Assembly: GCA_020833225.1 (NCBI GenBank)
Contig: JAJHQS010000002.1
Coordinates: forward strand, 1-64,000
DNA: 64,000 bases
Direction: 5' to 3'
Source of the DNA: Desulfurococcaceae archaeon
GTDB lineage: Archaea > Thermoproteota > Thermoprotei_A > Sulfolobales > Desulfurococcaceae
Below, one piece after another: positions 58,770 through 64,000 of the stretch. Each line of letters opens with the position of its first letter. Position 1 is the stretch's first letter. A program made the translations under genes and the position numbers. The notes beneath the pieces were generated by a model. It was given only the letters and a program-made list of their open reading frames with translations, searched no databases and had not been told where the DNA came from.

Positions 58770-60113
58770 TTATACTTCAGCGTGGAGCATTATTTTTAAT
58801 AGTTTTATTTCATCCTCCCGCGTTATTTTAAATCCATAGTGTACTTCTTGAATAAATTCTTTTCTAAACTCTATTACTTTTTGTCTTACTTCGGCAGGAT
58901 CTTTTCTATCAATTAACACCATCTTCATAAATCTAGCAATTTCCTCCATTTCATCTCTCCTCATACCCCACCTAGTTACTTCTTGAGTACATATTCTAAG
59001 TCCACTCGGATCTCTAGCTTCTTCAGGCTTATCACGTGGCAAAATACTCTTATCTACTATAATATTGGCTTCTCTTAATAGTGTAGCACACTTAGTACTT
59101 CTACCAAGTTGTGAGACATCTACTGCTACTTGATGACTACTCGTGTAACCCACGTGTTCAAGTACTACTTTAAAGCCTTCAGATGCAAGGGCTTCTGCTA
59201 GTGTCTTAGCGTTTTTAACTACTTGTACAGCATAATCTCTACCCCAAATTTTCATTTCAACAGCTGTTATGCCAATAGCTATTAATCTATGTAAATAATA
59301 ACTTGGAGTAAATAGTGGAATTACATTACTTACCTCCTCATAATCTCTCTCATTAACTACAGCTATAAGTCCCCCTTGAGGACCTGGAAAAGTTCTATGT
59401 GTAGAAGCTGTAATAACATCTGCTCCTAGTTTAAGTGGATTCTCCCAAACACCCCCTATAATTAAACCCAATACGTGTGCAACATCATGTAAGACTTTAG
59501 CTCCAATAGTATGTGCTATCTCAGCAAGCTCTTTATTTGGATGTGGAAAAAGATAGAGTGAGCTTCCAAGCATAATTATTCTTGGTTTAACCTCTTCAAT
59601 TAACTTAATAGCCTTATCTACATCAATATTCCAGTCTTCTATGTTAAGAGGTAATTCGATCTTTCCTACACCAAGAGCTTCTAGTATACTATACTTATTG
59701 CGACTAAAGCCTATTCCAGCTTGTAAAGGAGCCACGACAACCCTATCACCAGGTTTTGTAAAAGCCTTGAGTACTGAGACATTAGCTACTATATCATTAA
59801 TAGGTCTCAAATCCACGTAAGATGTCTCTAAGAAATCCCCCATGAATCTATGTACTTTTTCTTCTAAAACACCGAGATATTTTAAACCCCAATAAGATCT
59901 CTCATTTGACTTATCCCCCATATACATGTCTATTGAATTACCAAGGTATGTTAGTATTGCTAGTGGTGACAATACATTTTCATCAGCACTCATGTTTAAA
60001 CAGTAACGTTTTCTCCATAAAGTGTAGTTTACTGAGAGGTCAAATATCTCTCTTAAATCAGGGTATAATTGTAATAGTGCATCTAAACCTGGAGATTCAC
60101 CAAACTCATACAA
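58770..60113 (-). CDS. glyA: Serine hydroxymethyltransferase
   Basis: NMSADENVLSP, VLHDVAHVLGLI, TASTHRTFPGPQGGLI. Confidence 0.94.
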   Translation of the reverse strand: MYEFGESPGLDALLQLYPDLREIFDLSVNYTLWRKRYCLNMSADENVLSPLAILTYLGNSIDMYMGDKSNERSYWGLKYLGVLEEKVHRFMGDFLETSYVDLRPINDIVANVSVLKAFTKPGDRVVVAPLQAGIGFSRNKYSILEALGVGKIELPLNIEDWNIDVDKAIKLIEEVKPRIIMLGSSLYLFPHPNKELAEIAHTIGAKVLHDVAHVLGLIIGGVWENPLKLGADVITASTHRTFPGPQGGLIAVVNERDYEEVSNVIPLFTPSYYLHRLIAIGITAVEMKIWGRDYAVQVVKNAKTLAEALASEGFKVVLEHVGYTSSHQVAVDVSQLGRSTKCATLLREANIIVDKSILPRDKPEEARDPSGLRICTQEVTRWGMRRDEMEEIARFMKMVLIDRKDPAEVRQKVIEFRKEFIQEVHYGFKITREDEIKLLKIMLHAEV

Positions 60114-60186
60114 GTATACTCCACCAATTATACTTAGAGAGTAGAGTGTAAAAGATGTATTTTTAACTAGTATACATTAAGGTCCA

Positions 60187-61314
60187 CTATTTCTTGATAA
60201 AGGGGAAATCAACGATTTTAGCTAGATATCTTTTACCTCTAATATCAACTTCAACTTCTTCACCTAGTATAGCGTATTTTGAATCTATATATGCCATGGC
60301 TATTCCTCTATTAAGTACCGGTGAATAACAACCGCTTGTAACCCACCCTATATAAACGTCTTCTACATATACACTACTATCTTTCCTCGGAAATAATCTA
60401 CCAGCATCTCTACTGATCTTTAATCCTACTCTAATCCACTTAACACCTTCACGTCTACATGTCCTCAAAGCTTCTTCTCCAATAAAACCCCTCTTCCCCC
60501 ACGATATAGCACTCATACCATATCTTAAACTAACTGCACAGGGGAATTTAGATGGATCTTCTCCATACTCGTGATCTCCTAGTACAAATCCCATTTCAAT
60601 TCTCAACGTGTCACGTGCTATTAGACCTGCTGGTTTAATACCCTTAGAGAGCATGACCTCGAGAAGTCTCTTAATTTCGCCGTGTTCACCCCAGATCTCG
60701 AAGCCATCTTCACCAGTCCACCCACTCCTACTAATAAGATATATCTTCACACCTGCTATTTCTTCATTTAGCCTAAATTCTAATGGTTTTAAGTCAACAG
60801 CCCATTTAGCTCCAAGATCATCAAGGATTTCTATTGATCTAGGTCCTTGAATAGCTAACATAGAGTACTTCTCCGTTAGATCATATATTTCGACTTTAAA
60901 TTTTCTCTCTTCAATTATGTGCTTAAAGTACTTAAGCATCTTCTCTCTAGCTAGAGCATTTAATACAAGTAACCAATCTTCATCACTAATCTTATAGAGC
61001 ATTTCATCATCTTTAACTCTAGCAAGCTCTGTTAAAGCTAGTGTGGGGCCACTCATAAAGCCTACTTTTACCCTTGATAAGTCTCTTGTGTAAACATATT
61101 GTATAAATGGCACTACATCAGGGCCTCTTAATAAAACTCTACCCATGTGTGAGACGTCAAAAAAACCCACACTAGTTCTAATAGTCAAGTGCTCTTCTAT
61201 AGCACTAGTATATCTCATTGGAACCTCCCAGTCACCGAAGAAGCCAGGCTCTGCTCTTAATCTCTCAATGTAAAAATCGAGTAGAGGTATACGTTTATAC
61301 AATTCATACACCAC
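60187..61314 (-). CDS. gcvT: Glycine cleavage system T protein
   Basis: VGFFDVSHMGRVLLRGPDVVPFIQYVYTRD; LAIQGPRSIEIL; YLISRSGWTGEDGFEIW. Confidence 0.95.
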   Translation of the reverse strand: MVYELYKRIPLLDFYIERLRAEPGFFGDWEVPMRYTSAIEEHLTIRTSVGFFDVSHMGRVLLRGPDVVPFIQYVYTRDLSRVKVGFMSGPTLALTELARVKDDEMLYKISDEDWLLVLNALAREKMLKYFKHIIEERKFKVEIYDLTEKYSMLAIQGPRSIEILDDLGAKWAVDLKPLEFRLNEEIAGVKIYLISRSGWTGEDGFEIWGEHGEIKRLLEVMLSKGIKPAGLIARDTLRIEMGFVLGDHEYGEDPSKFPCAVSLRYGMSAISWGKRGFIGEEALRTCRREGVKWIRVGLKISRDAGRLFPRKDSSVYVEDVYIGWVTSGCYSPVLNRGIAMAYIDSKYAILGEEVEVDIRGKRYLAKIVDFPFIKK

Positions 61315-61332
61315 TTCACTCTATAAGGAGGT

Positions 61333-62790
61333 ATGATTAAGTTTTTTACCTTGAGATTCTTTCCTTTAAACTGGTGTATTTTATTGAATACATCACATCC
61401 CTGGATACCTAGCTCTACACCTGAGCAAGTAGAGAAAATGTTAAAGATTATTGGTGTTAAAAGTATTGAAGAACTATTTACTGATATTCCTCGAGAAGTG
61501 TTATTGACGCGTGAGATATGGGAGAGTCTTGAAATAGGGTTTAAGAGGCCTCTCTCTGAAATTGAGGCTAAGAGGGTTATTGAGGAGAAGTTTTCAAGGA
61601 ATACTAAGCTAAAAACACCCCCATTTCTAGGTGGTGGTGTTTATCCTCACTATGTGCCATCACTAGTTAAATACATTGTTTCTAGAGGAGAGTTTCTCAC
61701 AGCTTATACACCTTATCAAGCAGAGATCTCGCAGGGATTAATGCAAGCTCTCTTCGAATATCAAAGCTTAATAGCAGAGCTTCTCGACATGGATGTGGTT
61801 AATGCCTCAATGTATGATTGGGGTTCAGCGGCAGCTGAAGCTGTCTTAATGGCTCTTAGAGTTAATAAGAACAGGGGTAAAGTTATATTACCAGCTAATA
61901 TGAACCCATTTCACAAGAAAGTAATTGAGACATATACGTGGCCTCACAATATTAAATTAGAAATAGTGCCTTATGATAAAATACGTGGTACTATAGATAT
62001 TGAGAGAGTAAAAGAGCTAGTAGACTCTAATACAGCGGCTGTATATGTACAATATCCAAATTTCTTCGGGATTATTGAACCTGAAGTAAGAGCTATCGGT
62101 GAATTAACACATGAAAAAGGATCTCTCTTTATCACTGGCGTTTACCCTATAGCACTTGGATTACTAAAACCACCTGGTGAACTTGGTGCTGATATTGCTG
62201 TTGGTGAGGGTCAGCCATTAGGACTTGGATTAAACTATGGTGGACCATATCTAGGAGTCTTTGCTACGAGGTATGATATGAATCTTATAAGACAAATGCC
62301 TGGTAGAATTATAGGTTTAGCTGAGAGTGTTAGAAGTGAAAGGTGTTTTGCAATGATCCTTCAAACTAGAGAACAACATATTAGGAGAGCTAGAGCTACT
62401 TCAAATATTTGTACAAATGAGGCTTTAGTAGCTATTGCAGCAGCCATATATCTCTCAATGCTGGGTAAAAATGGTGTTGTGAAGTTAGCTGAGATCAATT
62501 ATTACAATGCACACTACGCGTGGATCAAAATGAAGAAAAATGGGTTAAATGTAGAAGTGTTTAAAGAAGACTTCTTCAACGAGTTTCCTATATCATTTAA
62601 TGAGTTTAAATTAAAATATAGTGTTATACATGAGAAGCTTTTAGAGAAAGGTATTCACGGCGGACTCTACATTGGTAAATACTATCCTGAACTAGGAGAG
62701 ACAGCTCTCTTCGCGTTTACAGAAGTCCACTTGAAGAGCGATATAGATATGCTTATTGAAGCCCTTAGAGAAGTGGTGTTTAAGAGGTGA
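61333..62790 (+). CDS. gcvPA: Glycine dehydrogenase (decarboxylating) subunit 1 (start uncertain; TTG 61384 fits family N-termini better)
   Basis: HPWIPSSTPEQVEKMLKIIGVKSIEELFTDIPREVL; PPFLGGGVYPHYVPSLVKYIVSRGEFLTAYTPYQAEISQG. Confidence 0.94.
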   Translation: MIKFFTLRFFPLNWCILLNTSHPWIPSSTPEQVEKMLKIIGVKSIEELFTDIPREVLLTREIWESLEIGFKRPLSEIEAKRVIEEKFSRNTKLKTPPFLGGGVYPHYVPSLVKYIVSRGEFLTAYTPYQAEISQGLMQALFEYQSLIAELLDMDVVNASMYDWGSAAAEAVLMALRVNKNRGKVILPANMNPFHKKVIETYTWPHNIKLEIVPYDKIRGTIDIERVKELVDSNTAAVYVQYPNFFGIIEPEVRAIGELTHEKGSLFITGVYPIALGLLKPPGELGADIAVGEGQPLGLGLNYGGPYLGVFATRYDMNLIRQMPGRIIGLAESVRSERCFAMILQTREQHIRRARATSNICTNEALVAIAAAIYLSMLGKNGVVKLAEINYYNAHYAWIKMKKNGLNVEVFKEDFFNEFPISFNEFKLKYSVIHEKLLEKGIHGGLYIGKYYPELGETALFAFTEVHLKSDIDMLIEALREVVFKR

Positions 62791-62795
62791 TCTAG

Positions 62796-64000
62796 GTGTT
62801 TAAGCAGGCTAAGTGGAGTGAACCATTAGTATTTGAATTAGGAGCTCCTGGAAGAATTGGAGTAGCATTACCAGAGATAGATGAGGAAATTAAGAATCTA
62901 GTTGGCGAGGTTAAAATACCAAGTAGTATTAAGAGAACTACTCCACCACAATTACCAGAACTAAGTGAAGTTGAAGTTGTTAGACACTTTACTAATCTTA
63001 CACAGATGTCTTATGGAGTAGATAATGGCCCAGTACCATTAGGCTCTTGCACGATGAAATATAATCCGAGAATAGCATGGGAGATCGCATTTGACCCCAG
63101 GATAACAGAGCTACATCCACTCCAAGACGAGAAGACTGTTCAGGGACTACTCGAATTAATGTATGAGTTGCAGAGATGGTTAGCTAATATTGTTGGCATG
63201 GATGTGTGTACATTACATCCAGCAGCTGGAGCTCATGGAGAGTTAGCCGGTGTCTTAACTATTAAGAAGTATCATGAGGTTAAAGGTCAATTAGATAAAA
63301 AAACAGAGATAATAATACCCGATAGTGCACATGGTACAAACCCAGCTAGTGCTGCTATGGCTGGTTTTAAAGTTATAGAGGTTCCTACAGGGCTTGATGG
63401 TAATGTAGATATGGAGGCATTAAAGAGTATTGTAGGAGATTCAACGGCAGGACTAATGATCACTAATCCGAGTACTCTAGGGCTCTTCGAGGAACATATA
63501 CTTGAAATAGCAGAATTATTCCACAATTATGATGCATTACTATATTACGATGGTGCTAATTTAAATGGAATTATGGGATATACAAGGCCAGGAGACATGG
63601 GCTTTGACATAGCACATATAAATATACATAAGACTTTTAGCTCGCCACATGGTGGTGGAGGTCCAGGTGCAGGCCCTATTTGCATTAAGGATAGACTAGT
63701 AGATCGAGATCGAAACATCTGGTTAAGAGACTTAATACCAGGCTATGTGGTTGTTTATGATGAGAAAGAGAGGGTTTATAAGCTTAGGGGACTTGGACCT
63801 TATAGCGTAGGATTACTAAAATCCTTCTTTGCTAATACAGTTCCACTAGTGTGGGCTTATGTCTATATATTAATGATGGGGCCTCAAGGTCTTAGAAGAG
63901 TTACTGAGCACGCTGTACTAGTAACTAATTACTTCGCAAAATTAGTGAGTGAAATTAGGGGGTTTGAAATACCCTATGGTAAAAGTAGATTTAGGAAACA
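62796..64000 (+). CDS. gcvPB: Glycine dehydrogenase (decarboxylating) subunit 2, truncated by the window end
   Basis: Own translation from GTG 62796: VFKQAKWSEPLVFELGAPGRIGVALPEID…; GSCTMKYNPR; HKTFSSPHGGGGPGAGPI (PLP Lys); open to the window end. Confidence 0.94.
   Translation, partial: MFKQAKWSEPLVFELGAPGRIGVALPEIDEEIKNLVGEVKIPSSIKRTTPPQLPELSEVEVVRHFTNLTQMSYGVDNGPVPLGSCTMKYNPRIAWEIAFDPRITELHPLQDEKTVQGLLELMYELQRWLANIVGMDVCTLHPAAGAHGELAGVLTIKKYHEVKGQLDKKTEIIIPDSAHGTNPASAAMAGFKVIEVPTGLDGNVDMEALKSIVGDSTAGLMITNPSTLGLFEEHILEIAELFHNYDALLYYDGANLNGIMGYTRPGDMGFDIAHINIHKTFSSPHGGGGPGAGPICIKDRLVDRDRNIWLRDLIPGYVVVYDEKERVYKLRGLGPYSVGLLKSFFANTVPLVWAYVYILMMGPQGLRRVTEHAVLVTNYFAKLVSEIRGFEIPYGKSRFRK

Overview
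This 64-kb AT-rich window is from a hyperthermophilic crenarchaeote. It is probably Desulfurococcales-like, which is inferred from gene content and gene order because no rRNA is present. Most of it is densely packed housekeeping operons. (i) S6e/aIF2-gamma/PIN/Rpo7/Spt4/dephospho-CoA kinase/S24e/S27ae/Kae1/Bud32/XTPase/S15/RecJ-Cdc45-like/Pcc1/S3Ae. (ii) The archaeal RNA-processing and proteasome superoperon: L15e, Rpp30, Pop5, PsmA, SBDS, Rrp4, Rrp41, Rrp42, L37Ae, Brix, Pcc1, prefoldin beta. (iii) EF-2, a beta-CASP nuclease, NAC, DNA polymerase B, and stomatin/NfeD protease. (iv) A glycine-cleavage cluster (gcvH, glyA, gcvT, gcvPA, partial gcvPB). The accessory part (about 12-24 kb) holds an ABC importer with a fused permease, plus three surface proteins with Thr/Pro-rich stalks and C-terminal TM anchors, including a secreted metallophosphoesterase. 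Two tRNA genes lie on the minus strand: Leu-UAA, and Asn-GUU with a 28-nt intron. The items I consider most worth checking are: a structured, GC-rich, apparently independently transcribed ncRNA candidate with helically phased 10-bp inverted repeats between the RNase P (pop5) and proteasome (psmA) genes; three C/D-box sRNA candidates, one with a complementarity I recognise to the 23S H69-H71 region; a Pop5 RNase P subunit with an N-terminal predicted TM helix and no internal start codon; a degenerate RecJ/Cdc45-like protein; two Pcc1-like KEOPS subunits; a bacterial-type SpeA-like decarboxylase; and a near-identical linker cassette shared by two surface proteins. No CRISPR array or IS element was seen.
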